From Lachnospiraceae bacterium (GTDB lineage Bacteria; Bacillota; Clostridia; Lachnospirales; Lachnospiraceae), in NCBI GenBank assembly GCA_017472605.1, contig JAFUPV010000047.1, positions 1-38,170 of the forward strand: 38,170 nucleotides of DNA, given 5' to 3'. The notes below the pieces were generated by a model that saw only the letters and a list, made by a program, of their open reading frames with translations, had not been told where the DNA came from and ran no database searches. Numbering within the stretch: the first letter of the stretch is position 1; every line of letters starts with the position of its first letter. The position numbers and the translations under genes were made by a program. Below, one piece after another: positions 14,837 to 23,388 of this stretch.

Positions 14837-17080
14837 ATGGCACAGTTTGAAGCATGGGCTGGCTTTAAGGGCAGAGCCTGGAAAGAAGAAGTAAACACCC
14901 GCGATTTCATTCAGAGCAACTATACTCCATATGATGGAGATGCATCCTTCCTTGCAGACGCTACCGAGGCAACTGATAAGCTTTGGGGCAAGCTGCAGGA
15001 GCTGAACAAAGAGGCAAGAGCAAAGGGCGGCGTGCTGGATATGGATACCGATATCGTTTCCACTATCACCTCCCACGGACCGGGATATCTTGATAAGGAT
15101 CTGGAGCAGATCGTTGGTCTTCAGACCGATAAGCCTCTGAAGAGAGCATTCATGCCGTTCGGCGGAATCAACATGGCTGAGCAGTCCTGTCAGATGTACG
15201 GCTACGAGCCGAGCCCGGAGCTGCACAAGATCTTCACTGACTACCACAAGACCCACAACCAGGGCGTATTCGATGCTTACACACCAGAGATTCGTGCTGC
15301 ACGTAAGTACAAGATCATCACCGGTCTTCCGGATACCTATGGCCGCGGCCGTATCGTAGGCGACTATCGTCGTATCGCTCTGTACGGTATCGACTTCCTG
15401 GTAGCTGAGAAGAAGAAGGATCTGGCTAACTGCGGTAACGGCGCAATGTATGATGAGATCATCCGTCAGAGAGAAGAGCTGGCTGACCAGATCAAGGCTC
15501 TGAACGCAATGAAGGTTATGGCTGCAAGCTATGGCTACGACATCTCCAAGCCGGCTACCAACGCAAAAGAGTGTGTACAGTGGCTGTACTTCGGATATCT
15601 GGCAGCAATCAAGACTCAGAACGGTGCTGCAATGTCCGTTGGCCGTGTATCTACCTTCATCGATATCTACATGCAGAGAGACCTTGAGAACGGCGTAATC
15701 ACCGAGACCGAGGCTCAGGAGATCATCGACCACTTCGTAATGAAGCTGCGTATGGTTAAGTTCGCTCGTATCCAGTCCTACAATGAGCTGTTCTCCGGCG
15801 ACCCGGTATGGGCAACTCTGGCAATCGGCGGTCTTGGTGTAGACGGACGTTCCATGGTAACTAAGAACGACTACCGTATCCTGCACACCCTTGAGACCAT
15901 GGGACCGGCTCCGGAACCGAACATGACCGTTCTGTATTCCAAGAGACTTCCGAAGACCTTCCGTGACTACACCTCCAAGGTTTCCATCGACACATCTTCC
16001 ATCCAGTATGAGAACGATGATGTAATGCGTGTAATCTGGGGCGATGACTATGCAATCTGCTGCTGCGTATCCGCAACTCAGACCGGTAAGGAAATGCAGT
16101 TCTTCGGCGCTCGTGCAAACCTTGCTAAGTGTCTTCTGTACGCTATCAACGGCGGTATTGACGAGAAGGCAAAGGTACAGGTTGCTCCGGCAACTCAGCC
16201 GATCACTTCCGAGTACCTGGACTACGATGAGGTTATGAAGAAGTATGACACCGCTATGGAGTGGCTGGCAGGTCTGTATGTAAATACTCTGAACCTGATC
16301 CACTACATGCATGATAAGTACTACTATGAGGCAGCTGAGATGGCTCTGATCGATACCGATGTACGTCGTACATTCGCTACCGGTATCGCAGGATTCTCTC
16401 ACACCGTTGACTCCCTGGCTGCTATCAAGTATGCAAAGGTTAAGACCGTTCGTGATGAGAGCGGACTGGTTGTTGATTACGAGATCGAGGGAGACTTCCC
16501 GCGTTATGGTAACGACGATGACCGCGCAGATGAGATCGCTGTATGGCTTCTGAAGGAGTTCGTAAACAAGATCAAGAAGCATCACACCTATCGTAACTCT
16601 GAGCCGACCACCTCTATCCTGACCATTACTTCCAACGTTGTATATGGTAAGGCTACTGGTGCTCTTCCGGATGGACGTCCGGCTGGCGAGCCTCTGTCTC
16701 CTGGTGCAAACCCGTCCTACGGTGCAGAGAAGAATGGTCTGCTTGCATCCCTGAACTCCGTTGCTAAGCTTCCTTATGAGTATGCTCTGGATGGTATTTC
16801 CAACACCCAGACCATCAACCCGGGCGCACTGGGCAACAACGAGGAAGAGCGTGTTGCAAACCTGGTTAACACCATGGACGGATATTTCGAGCGTGGAGCT
16901 CATCACCTGAACGTTAACGTATTCGGTAAGGAGAAGCTGATCGATGCGATGGAGCATCCGGAGAAGCCAGAGTACGCAAACTTCACCATCCGTGTATCCG
17001 GTTATGCAGTTAAGTTCATCGACCTGAACAAGGAGCAGCAGATGGATGTTATCAAGAGAACCTGCCACGAGTCTCTGTAA
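14837..17080 (+). CDS. pflB: Pyruvate formate-lyase (formate C-acetyltransferase)
   Basis: 747 residues from ATG 14837 (GGAGGA upstream; GTG 14786 in frame is rejected). It converts pyruvate and CoA to acetyl-CoA and formate in the cytoplasm under anoxia. The catalytic pair is Cys 409-Cys 410 in [20 protein letters not shown], matching the Cys 418-419 pair of the E. coli enzyme; a third Cys (408) precedes it. The radical is carried by Gly 722 in [11 protein letters not shown] near the C-terminus. Length and motifs match true PflB rather than diol dehydratases or other glycyl radical enzymes. Codon use is strongly biased, as in very highly expressed genes. The activase follows after a terminator and two hairpin elements. 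Confidence 0.98.
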   Translation: MAQFEAWAGFKGRAWKEEVNTRDFIQSNYTPYDGDASFLADATEATDKLWGKLQELNKEARAKGGVLDMDTDIVSTITSHGPGYLDKDLEQIVGLQTDKPLKRAFMPFGGINMAEQSCQMYGYEPSPELHKIFTDYHKTHNQGVFDAYTPEIRAARKYKIITGLPDTYGRGRIVGDYRRIALYGIDFLVAEKKKDLANCGNGAMYDEIIRQREELADQIKALNAMKVMAASYGYDISKPATNAKECVQWLYFGYLAAIKTQNGAAMSVGRVSTFIDIYMQRDLENGVITETEAQEIIDHFVMKLRMVKFARIQSYNELFSGDPVWATLAIGGLGVDGRSMVTKNDYRILHTLETMGPAPEPNMTVLYSKRLPKTFRDYTSKVSIDTSSIQYENDDVMRVIWGDDYAICCCVSATQTGKEMQFFGARANLAKCLLYAINGGIDEKAKVQVAPATQPITSEYLDYDEVMKKYDTAMEWLAGLYVNTLNLIHYMHDKYYYEAAEMALIDTDVRRTFATGIAGFSHTVDSLAAIKYAKVKTVRDESGLVVDYEIEGDFPRYGNDDDRADEIAVWLLKEFVNKIKKHHTYRNSEPTTSILTITSNVVYGKATGALPDGRPAGEPLSPGANPSYGAEKNGLLASLNSVAKLPYEYALDGISNTQTINPGALGNNEEERVANLVNTMDGYFERGAHHLNVNVFGKEKLIDAMEHPEKPEYANFTIRVSGYAVKFIDLNKEQQMDVIKRTCHESL

Positions 17081-17125
17081 TGGATTCTTCAAACAGATTC
17101 AACGGATAAATAATTAAGCAACAAC

Positions 17126-17160
17126 GGCAGGTGTGGTAAAACACACCTGCCTGTTTTGTT
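17126..17160 (+). terminator. Terminator after pflB
   Basis: GGCAGGTGTG (17126-17135), loop GTAAAA, CACACCTGCC (17142-17151), then TGTTTTGTTT. It would let pflB be made in excess over its activase. Confidence 0.9.
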
Positions 17161-17161
17161 T

Positions 17162-17204
17162 ATGCATCCAGGCGAACGTGCCAGTGACACGTTCGGTCGG
17201 ATTG
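17162..17204 (+). repeat. Dispersed hairpin element, copy B
   Basis: CGAACGTG (17173-17180), loop CCAGTGA, CACGTTCG (17188-17195), with the same CATCCAGG lead-in and TCGGATT follow-on as copy A. It sits directly behind the pflB terminator. Homology to copy A begins already in the CCTGCCTGTTT arm and tail of the two terminators. Confidence 0.8.
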
Positions 17205-17208
17205 TTAT

Positions 17209-17251
17209 ACGTCCAGACGAACCTGCCGTTGACGCGTTTGCCCGTCTGGAT
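17209..17251 (+). repeat. Dispersed hairpin element, copy C
   Basis: Immediately after copy B. CGAACCTG (17218-17225), loop CCGTTGA, CGCGTTTG (17233-17240) gives 7 of 8 pairs including wobbles. An added outer stem pairs TCCAGA (17212-17217) with TCTGGA (17245-17250). Confidence 0.65.
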
Positions 17252-17326
17252 CTGTGTGAGTTGCAATAACAGAAAACGGATATACTGACAATGAGACAGA
17301 CAGGACTGTCTCCAAAGGAGGAAATT

Positions 17327-18085
17327 ATGGTACAGGGAGTGATTCATTCACTGGAGTCCTTCGGTTCCGCAGATGGACCGGGAGTCCGTTACCTTATTTT
17401 TTTAAATGGATGTAAGATGCGCTGCAAATACTGTCATAACCCGGACACCTGGGCGAAAAAGGAAACGCAGCTGCTTACCGCGGATGAGCTGCTTCAGAAA
17501 GCGATGCGCTACAAGACCTACTGGGGTGACAGAGGCGGCATTACTGTCAGCGGCGGAGAACCGCTTCTGCAGATGGAGTTCATGAATGAACTCTTTCAGA
17601 AGGCAAAGAAAGAAAAAATCAACACATGCATCGATACGGCAGGACAGCCGTTTACCAGAGAGGAACCGTTCTTTAGCCAGTTTAATGCTCTGATGGAGAA
17701 TACCGATCTTCTTCTTCTGGACATCAAGCACATTGATTCAGAAAAGCATAAGGCATTGACCGGATGGGGAAATGAGAACATCCTTGACATGGCACGTTAT
17801 CTTTCCGAGATCGGCAAGCCGGTCTGGATTCGTCATGTGCTGGTACCGGGCGTGAACAATGACCGGGAGTCTCTGGAGAAACTGAGTGAGTTCCTGAAGT
17901 CTCTGAAGAATGTGGAACGTCTGGACATCCTTCCCTATCATACACTCGGTGTGTTCAAGTGGAAAGAGCTGGGTCTTACCTATGGTCTGGAAGGTGTGAA
18001 CCCGCCAACAGACGAAGACATGAAACTGGCAAAAGAGATTCTGGATGTGGCATCCTATGATGCCTATGCGAAGCGCGGTTATTGA
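17327..18085 (+). CDS. pflA: Pyruvate formate-lyase activating enzyme (radical SAM)
   Basis: 252 residues from ATG 17327, with AAAGGAGG 5 bases upstream. It makes the glycyl radical on PflB using S-adenosylmethionine and a 4Fe-4S cluster held by Cys 29, 33 and 36 (CKMRCKYC). The family start SFGSADGPGVRYLIFLNGC and the ISGGEPLLQ-like VSGGEPLLQMEF are present, as is the DILPYHTLG region near the C-terminus. There is no extra ferredoxin domain, so it is the short PflA type rather than an activase of a larger glycyl radical enzyme. It lies 246 bases after pflB, separated by a terminator and hairpin copies B and C, so it may be read by readthrough or from a weak promoter of its own. Confidence 0.97.
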   Translation: MVQGVIHSLESFGSADGPGVRYLIFLNGCKMRCKYCHNPDTWAKKETQLLTADELLQKAMRYKTYWGDRGGITVSGGEPLLQMEFMNELFQKAKKEKINTCIDTAGQPFTREEPFFSQFNALMENTDLLLLDIKHIDSEKHKALTGWGNENILDMARYLSEIGKPVWIRHVLVPGVNNDRESLEKLSEFLKSLKNVERLDILPYHTLGVFKWKELGLTYGLEGVNPPTDEDMKLAKEILDVASYDAYAKRGY

Positions 18086-18165
18086 TTTGTTTTCAGACTG
18101 CATCCGGCGGACGATCTTTTGTTCTTTCGCTGCAGAAAGGACAACCGGGGAGCCGTGAGGGGATG

Positions 18166-18186
18166 TCTGCGCATGTTGTGCGCAGA
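18166..18186. other. Perfect inverted repeat between pflA and the YitT gene
   Basis: TCTGCGCA (18166-18173) and TGCGCAGA (18179-18186) around a 5-base loop, without a T-tail. It lies 15 bases before the ribosome site of the next gene, so it may be an operator or a structure limiting translation. Confidence 0.4.
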
Positions 18187-18211
18187 TCGGGTGCAGTAAT
18201 GGAGGTACAGT

Positions 18212-19057
18212 GTGTACGAGAAAGTGAGAGAATGGATTGAGATTACAATCGCGACGGTGATCGTTGCCTGTGCAATCTTCTTCTTCATGATGCCGAGCCA
18301 CATTTCTGTCGGCGGAGTCAGCGGTCTTTCCATCGTTCTGGCAAACTTTGTTCCGCTGTCGGTTTCGGCAATTACAATGTTTTTTAACGTGACGTTATTG
18401 ATCATCGGCTTCCTGACGCTTGGAAAGGAGTTTGGAATCAAAACTGTTTACACATCGCTTCTGATTCCGACAGTTATGGGAATTCTGGAAGGAATTTATC
18501 CGAATCTGGAGTCGCTGACCGGTGATGCGTTTGTTGACATGGTTTCCTACTGCTTTTTTGTTGGAATCGGTATGGCAATGCTGTTCAACCGAAATGCGTC
18601 GTCCGGCGGCCTGGATATCGTTGCAAAGATTGCGAACAAGTATCTTCACATGGAGATTGGAAACGCAGTTTTCATCGCCGGCATGTGCGTGGCGGTATCT
18701 TCCATTTTTGCCTATGATATCAGAACGGTGATCATCAGTGTTCTTGGTACCTATCTCAATGGTCTCCTTGTTGACCGTTTCATTTTTGGTTCGACTCAGA
18801 AGAAGCGTGTCTGCATCATTTCCCAGAAGGAAGAGGAGATCCGGAAATTTATTGTCAATGAACTGCACAGCGGTGCGACGCTTTATAATGCGTACGGTGC
18901 TTTTGATGAACGGAAGTATCGGGAGATTATTGCAATCGTGGATAAGACGGAGTATGTGAAGCTGATGAATTTCCTGGCGAAAACGGATAAGGATGCGTTT
19001 GTGACCATTTATGCGGTAAATGATGTGATTTATCGGCCGAAGGTGTTGAAAAAGTAA
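18212..19057 (+). CDS. YitT family membrane protein
   Basis: 281 residues from GTG 18212, with GGAGG 6 bases upstream. About five membrane segments fill residues 8-190, including the family stretch MMPSHISVGGVSGLSIVLANF and RNASSGGLDIVAKI. A soluble C-terminal domain (about 200-281; RVCIISQKEEEIRKFIVNELHSGATLYNAYGAF type DUF2179) follows. These proteins are widespread in Firmicutes; transport has been proposed but the substrate is not established. No terminator separates it from pflA, so co-transcription is possible. A clear terminator follows at 19089. Confidence 0.93.
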   Translation: MYEKVREWIEITIATVIVACAIFFFMMPSHISVGGVSGLSIVLANFVPLSVSAITMFFNVTLLIIGFLTLGKEFGIKTVYTSLLIPTVMGILEGIYPNLESLTGDAFVDMVSYCFFVGIGMAMLFNRNASSGGLDIVAKIANKYLHMEIGNAVFIAGMCVAVSSIFAYDIRTVIISVLGTYLNGLLVDRFIFGSTQKKRVCIISQKEEEIRKFIVNELHSGATLYNAYGAFDERKYREIIAIVDKTEYVKLMNFLAKTDKDAFVTIYAVNDVIYRPKVLKK

Positions 19058-19062
19058 AAGAA

Positions 19063-19117
19063 ACATGCGCTGACCGGTGCATGTCTGAGGAGTCTGAGAA
19101 ATCAGGCTCCTTTTTTG
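19063..19117 (+). terminator. Terminator after the YitT gene, preceded by a small hairpin
   Basis: GGAGTCTGA (19089-19097), loop GAAA, TCAGGCTCC (19102-19110), then TTTTTT. A separate inverted repeat, ACATGC (19063-19068) with GCATGT (19079-19084), lies just before it. Confidence 0.9.
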
Positions 19118-19138
19118 AGGCTTGTGTGATACATTCAG

Positions 19139-19202
19139 AAAAAAATGCCGATGGCAGTTCGATCAGACGGTTCCTGCATCTGATCAAACATACCAGCGGC
19201 AT
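19139..19202 (-). terminator. Terminator of the amidase gene (minus strand)
   Basis: Read on the minus strand, ATGCCGCTGG pairs with CCATCGGCAT (one mismatch), enclosing an inner TGATCAGA/TCTGATC stem, followed by seven T. On the plus strand the T-run is the A-run at 19139-19145. Confidence 0.75.
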
Positions 19203-19216
19203 GTTTATCGACTTAA

Positions 19217-20430
19217 TTATCTTCCAAAGTAAGCATCAATTCCATTCGCCAGACCCTGGACCATCTTTGCCTGGTAGGACGGATCTGCCATCAGCTGATC
19301 TTCAGCCGGGTTGGACATGAAGCCCATTTCGGCAATGGTAACCGGAATGGTACACCAGTTGATGCCGGTCATGCCGTCATCCTGAAGAACACCGCGGTTC
19401 TGAGCACCGGTAGCGGCACAGAAACGATCAAGCATCACTGCGCTTAACGTATTGCTGGCATTGATTACATTGGCATTCATGTAGGGGTTTGCCGGTGACG
19501 GAGCGTAGAACTGAGCGCCGGCAACGGAGGAGTTGGTGGAGCTGTTTGCGTGGATGCGGACGAAGATTTCCGCACCGCTGCTGTTCGCAACCTGAGCACG
19601 CTCTGCATTACTCTGTGGGCAGTCTGGTGTTTCGCGGATCATCACAACTTTGTAGCCGCGGTTAAGCAGTTCCTGCTTCAGTGCAAGGGCGATGGTCAGA
19701 TTCAGCTGATGCTCCGGAATTCCGGTGACACAGCCCTGTGTGCCTGTGGTCAGTTTCGCTTTCATGACAGTCGATCCCGGGCCGTTGGGCTCCTGCTCAC
19801 TGATGCCTGCCTGCTGATGTCCGGCATCGATGCAGACGATGTGGCCATTGCCAGAGGTCTGGGGAGCAGCAGTAGTGGCAGCGACAGACGCGGCTGCGGT
19901 GGTAGCGGCTACGCTGGCATTGACAACATTGGAGTCTTCATCCGGATCCTTTGGCGGAGCGCCTGTCATGCCGGTCTCCGCATAGGTGCCGACAAGGAAG
20001 TTTCGGTTGACATAGCCATCAGCAGTTGCGCTCATGATCTTGACCCAGTCACCTTCGACTGCCAGGATCAGAACCTGTTCGCCGCGGTACAGAGACGCAA
20101 TCTTTTCCGTATCAGAGGAGGGGCCGCTGCGGACATTCAGCGTGCCGTGTTGACATACCATTTCGCGCCGACTCCGAATTCATCGGCAACTTCAGCAGTC
20201 GGTTCTTCTGTCGTTGGCTCTTCTGTCGTCGGTTCTGCCGTCGTTGGAGCCGCTGTGGTCGTTGGTGCAGCCGTGGTCGTCGGAGCAGGAGTGGTTGGTT
20301 CTTCTGTTGTGATCTCAGGTGCATTTGTCATGACCGGAAGTGTTGGTTCACTTTCTTCTTTACAGCCTGCCATTGCAAGGATCAGGAACACAGAAAGAAA
20401 AAAGGGGAGAAGGAATCGCATTTTTTTCAT
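19217..20430 (-). pseudogene. Lipoprotein SH3 / N-acetylmuramoyl-L-alanine amidase, split by a frameshift
   Basis: The first part (ATG at 20430, GAGG upstream) has a lipoprotein signal with Cys 23 in LILAMAGC, a Thr/Pro/Glu linker (about 30-80) and the start of an SH3 domain (GVGAKWYVNTA), then hits TGA at 20137-20139. The second frame begins at the expected next residues (TLNVRSGPSSDTEKI) and continues through SH3 into an Amidase_3 domain with zinc ligands and catalytic residues in IVCIDAGHQ, PEHQLNL, FVRIHANSS and TIAEMGFMSNP. One added base near 20140-20145 would restore a 404-residue protein. No slippery heptamer is seen, so a real mutation or a sequencing error is likelier than programmed frameshifting. 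Intact, it would cleave peptidoglycan stem peptides at the outer membrane face. Confidence 0.88.
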
Positions 20431-20497
20431 AAAGTCGCCTCGTTTCTGCGTTGAATTGGGAGTGACCGGATTCAAAGACCGTTTCTACTCTTTCATC

Positions 20498-20526
20498 ATT
20501 ATATCTTTTTTTATAACAAAAGGCAA
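20498..20526 (-). promoter_or_regulatory. Promoter of the amidase gene
   Basis: On the minus strand, TTGCCT (plus 20521-20526), a 17-base spacer, and TATAAT (plus 20498-20503). Confidence 0.75.
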
Positions 20527-20597
20527 GAAGTCCGGCAGAATTCGCGTGAATTGACAGAATTTCGTAAACTTTCCATTTTACCGGGAAGAAGTTTATA

Positions 20598-20626
20598 TTG
20601 ACAAGTATCTTTTTTCGTGCTTGAAT
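20598..20626 (+). promoter_or_regulatory. Candidate promoter of the ParB-like/BMP gene
   Basis: Consensus TTGACA (20598-20603), a 17-base spacer ending in TGC, and TTGAAT (20621-20626). It would give a leader of about 125 bases containing hairpin copy D. Confidence 0.5.
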
Positions 20627-20699
20627 GGTAGAAGAGATGTTATGTCTGCGAACCATGGGAAAGAAGCTGCGGAGGCAGGCAGTCATCTTTGAGCAAAAA

Positions 20700-20735
20700 G
20701 CTGAGGCGAACATGCCGGTGACATGTTTGACCAGT
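20700..20735 (+). repeat. Dispersed hairpin element, copy D, in a gene leader
   Basis: CGAACATG (20707-20714), loop CCGGTGA, CATGTTTG (20722-20729): a full 8-bp stem with one G-T pair. Compared with copies A and B, a G-C pair is replaced by A-T on both arms. It ends 13 bases before the ribosome site GGGAG (20743-20747). Confidence 0.7.
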
Positions 20736-20755
20736 TCGTGAAGGGAGCAGAAATC

Positions 20756-22684
20756 ATGGGAGTTGAAGATTACAGCAAAGCCCAGAAAAGCGGGCAGAAA
20801 AGTTATCAGAAAAACCTGATGGAGGGAAAATATCCCTATCTTCAGGTGCTTGAAGAAATCCTGTCACATACAGATGCCGTGTCTGAGCAGAAGCTTGGAC
20901 TGGTACAGATCCCGGCGGAGCTGATTGTTGGTACCTATACAGCCGGCAGACGTACCGCTTTTGCGCCGAACTTCATGCCGCTGTTGGAAGACGGCACTGA
21001 GTTTGCCGGCAAATGGAGCCGTCTCTGTGATGCGCACATGAAAGAGGGAATCCGGGAACCCATCATTGCCTATGAGTTCATGAACCGTTACTATGTGGTG
21101 GAAGGAAATAAGCGTGTCAGCGTTCTGAAATATTTCAATGCGGTGACGGTACCGGGCTATGTGACACGGATGATTCCGAAGCGTACCGATGAACCGGCGA
21201 ACCGTCTGTACTTCGAGTACCTGGATTTTAACCGGAAGACAGGAGTGAACTATCTTGTGTTCTCTCAGCCGGGAAGCTACAAGCGTCTTCTGGAAGCGAT
21301 GAATAAGGAAAAGGCGGAGGACATAACGGAGAAGGAACTGGAAGAGCTTCGCTCCAGCTATGCCCGTTTCAGCAGTGCCTTCCGGGATAAGGGCGGCGAT
21401 AAACTGGATGTGTCTGCCAGTGACGCGATGCTTACCTACATTGAAATGTACTCCTATGTGGAACTGAGCAGCAAGATGCCTGCACAGTTAAAAGAAGACA
21501 TCGGTAAAATCTGGGATGATGTGCTGCTGCTGACCAGAGACCAGACGACGGAAATCGTGATGGAGCCGTCGGAAGCACCGAAGATGAATTTCTTTGAACG
21601 TCTGCTGCTGACCAGCGCCAACAAGAAACTGAAAATTGCCTTTATCCATGACAAAAATAAGGAAGATTCCGCCTGGACCTACGGTCATGAGCTGGGACGC
21701 ATGTATCTTCAGGATGAATTTTCGAAGCATGTGGAAACCATGTGTCTGGACAACGTGACGCCGGGCGAGTCACTGGATCGTGCATTTGACGCTGCACTGC
21801 GGCAGAAATGCGACATCATCTTCACCACGACACCGCAGTTTCTTGAGACCAGTCTTAAGATGGCGGTGAAGTATCCAAACGTGAAGATCCTCAACTGCTC
21901 GGTCAATCCGTCTCACCGCTATGTGCGCACCTACTACGCCCGTCTGTACGAGGCGAAGTTCCTGGCCGGAATCATTGCCGGTTCCATGAGTGCCAGCGGT
22001 AAGATCGGTTACATGGCGGATTATCCGATCAACGGAATGATTGCAAACATCAATGCCTTTGCTTTTGGCGCAAGGATGGTGAATCCGCGTGCAAAGGTTT
22101 ATCTGGAGTGGTCTTCTGTCCGCTCCAAGAAGGAAATTCTGGATGATTACCGTGCGAAAGGCGTAACAATGGTGTCCTGCCAGGAAATGATTACGCCAAG
22201 CTCCGCGTCCAGAGAATTTGGTCTGATCAGTCTGGAGAATGAGGAACCGGAGAATATTGCGCTGGCAATCTGGAACTGGGGCGCGTTGTATAAACGACTG
22301 ATCCAGAGTATTCAGGATGGTTCCTGGAAGACGGAGGATGACGGACTGGCAATGAGCTATTGGTGGGGCATGTCTGCGGATGTAATCGACATTATCTGCT
22401 CAAAGAAAGTTCCGGAGGCGACCATGCGTCTGGTGCAGCTGATGAAGCGTGAAATCTGCAGCGGAAGCTTCCATCCGTTTTCCGGCACGCTCTATACGCA
22501 GGACGGACCGATTCCCGGTGAAGAGAACAAACACCTGGATCCGGAGGAAATCATCGGAATGAACTGGCTGGCTGAAAATGTGATCGGATCCTTCCCGCAG
22601 TGGGAGAATCTGAGCGGAGATGCGAAGGCGATTGTGCGCCTTCAGGGTGTGGAAACGAAGGATGAGAAGGAAAATATGGTATGA
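20756..22684 (+). CDS. Cytosolic ParB-like / BMP-type ligand-binding fusion protein
   Basis: 642 residues from ATG 20756 (GGGAG 8 bases upstream); ATG 20723 lies inside a hairpin and has no ribosome site. Residues about 48-140 look like a ParB/sulfiredoxin-type domain: QIPAELIVGTYTAGR, then GIREPIIAYEFMNRYYVVEG with EGNKRVSVLK (116-125). A helical stretch leads to a periplasmic-binding fold of the BMP (basic membrane protein, nucleoside-binding) family from about residue 290 (KLKIAFIHDKNKEDSAWTYGHELG; GIIAGSMSASGKIGYMADYPI). There is no signal peptide or membrane segment, so unlike true BMP lipoproteins it should be cytosolic, perhaps sensing a nucleoside-like ligand. Its stop overlaps the ATG of a phosphoesterase gene (ATGA), so the two are coupled. 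Function is unknown. Confidence 0.82.
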   Translation: MGVEDYSKAQKSGQKSYQKNLMEGKYPYLQVLEEILSHTDAVSEQKLGLVQIPAELIVGTYTAGRRTAFAPNFMPLLEDGTEFAGKWSRLCDAHMKEGIREPIIAYEFMNRYYVVEGNKRVSVLKYFNAVTVPGYVTRMIPKRTDEPANRLYFEYLDFNRKTGVNYLVFSQPGSYKRLLEAMNKEKAEDITEKELEELRSSYARFSSAFRDKGGDKLDVSASDAMLTYIEMYSYVELSSKMPAQLKEDIGKIWDDVLLLTRDQTTEIVMEPSEAPKMNFFERLLLTSANKKLKIAFIHDKNKEDSAWTYGHELGRMYLQDEFSKHVETMCLDNVTPGESLDRAFDAALRQKCDIIFTTTPQFLETSLKMAVKYPNVKILNCSVNPSHRYVRTYYARLYEAKFLAGIIAGSMSASGKIGYMADYPINGMIANINAFAFGARMVNPRAKVYLEWSSVRSKKEILDDYRAKGVTMVSCQEMITPSSASREFGLISLENEEPENIALAIWNWGALYKRLIQSIQDGSWKTEDDGLAMSYWWGMSADVIDIICSKKVPEATMRLVQLMKREICSGSFHPFSGTLYTQDGPIPGEENKHLDPEEIIGMNWLAENVIGSFPQWENLSGDAKAIVRLQGVETKDEKENMV

Positions 22685-23292
22685 GAATTTTAGTCATCGC
22701 GGATGAGGAATCAAAGAGTCTGTGGGACTATTTTGAGAAGGAAAAACTTGAGGGGATCGATCTGATTATTTCCTGTGGGGATCTGTCACCGCACTATTTA
22801 TCCTTTTTGGCAACGTTTACAAAAGCTCCGGTGATCTATGTCCATGGCAACCATGACGGCCGTTATGAGACAACGCCGCCGGACGGCTGTATCTGCATTG
22901 AGGATGAAATTTACAACTTTAAGGGACTGCGTATTCTGGGGCTTGGAGGCTGTATGAAATACAAACCCGGCCCCCACATGTACACGCAAAAGGAAATGAA
23001 GAAGCGGGTGAAGAAGCTGCGCTGGAAACTGTTTCGCAGCCGTGGGTTCGATATTCTGGTGACCCATGCACCGGCATTGCATCTGAATGATGGAGATGAT
23101 ATGCCGCACCGTGGGTTCGAATCGTTTATCAGTCTGATGGACAAGTACCATCCGAAAGTTTTTTTACATGGACATGTTCATGCAAACTATGGAGGACGTT
23201 ACAAACGGGAATCGACCTATAACGAAACCAGAGTAATTAATGCCTATGAGAAATATGAATTTGAGATTGATGATGCGCTGTTAAAACAGTGA
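22681..23292 (+). CDS. Calcineurin-like metallophosphoesterase
   Basis: 203 residues, starting at ATG 22681 within the stop of the preceding gene (ATGA). Family metal-binding motifs appear in order: ISCGDLS, VHGNHDG, LVTHAPAL and LHGHVHANYG. The first motif, normally D-x-H, is ADEES here, so one metal ligand is replaced. The fold suits cleavage of a phosphodiester or phosphomonoester, and the tight coupling to a BMP-type binding protein suggests a nucleotide-related substrate, which is inference. There is no signal peptide, so it is cytosolic. A strong two-way terminator follows. Confidence 0.87.
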   Translation: MRILVIADEESKSLWDYFEKEKLEGIDLIISCGDLSPHYLSFLATFTKAPVIYVHGNHDGRYETTPPDGCICIEDEIYNFKGLRILGLGGCMKYKPGPHMYTQKEMKKRVKKLRWKLFRSRGFDILVTHAPALHLNDGDDMPHRGFESFISLMDKYHPKVFLHGHVHANYGGRYKRESTYNETRVINAYEKYEFEIDDALLKQ

Positions 23293-23305
23293 AATCGAAA
23301 AAAGA

Positions 23306-23365
23306 AAATCCTGGTGAAGGAGCTGCTGCAATGAGTGAGCAGTGATCCTTCATCAGGATTTTTTG
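23306..23365. terminator. Bidirectional terminator between convergent units
   Basis: AATCCTGgTGAAGGA pairs with TCCTTCAtCAGGATT; A-run on the left and TTTTTT on the right, so it can end both the phosphoesterase transcript (+) and the cellulase transcript (-). An inner GCTGCT/AGCAG pairing extends the stem. Confidence 0.88.
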
Positions 23366-23388
23366 TCAGGGAAGATGGAATTGGTCCG

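Noticed and set aside
14693-17092. A 799-residue open frame on the minus strand opposite pflB
   Set aside because: It mirrors a gene with strong codon bias, which removes stops on the other strand. It has no ribosome site and no family resemblance.
20138-20150. Programmed -1 frameshift in the amidase
   Set aside because: No slippery X-XXY-YYZ heptamer or following strong structure is visible; a mutation or read error is simpler.
19550-20554. A 334-residue plus-strand open frame opposite the amidase
   Set aside because: Antisense of Thr/Pro and Ala repeats, giving a Val/Gly/Ser run; the minus-strand protein has clear amidase motifs.
20723-20755. ATG 20723 as start of the ParB-like/BMP protein
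   Set aside because: It lies in the 3' arm of hairpin copy D with no ribosome site; ATG 20756 has GGGAG at good spacing.
23110-23130. tRNA-like GGTTCGAATC word
   Set aside because: It lies inside the phosphoesterase gene and no cloverleaf can be drawn around it.
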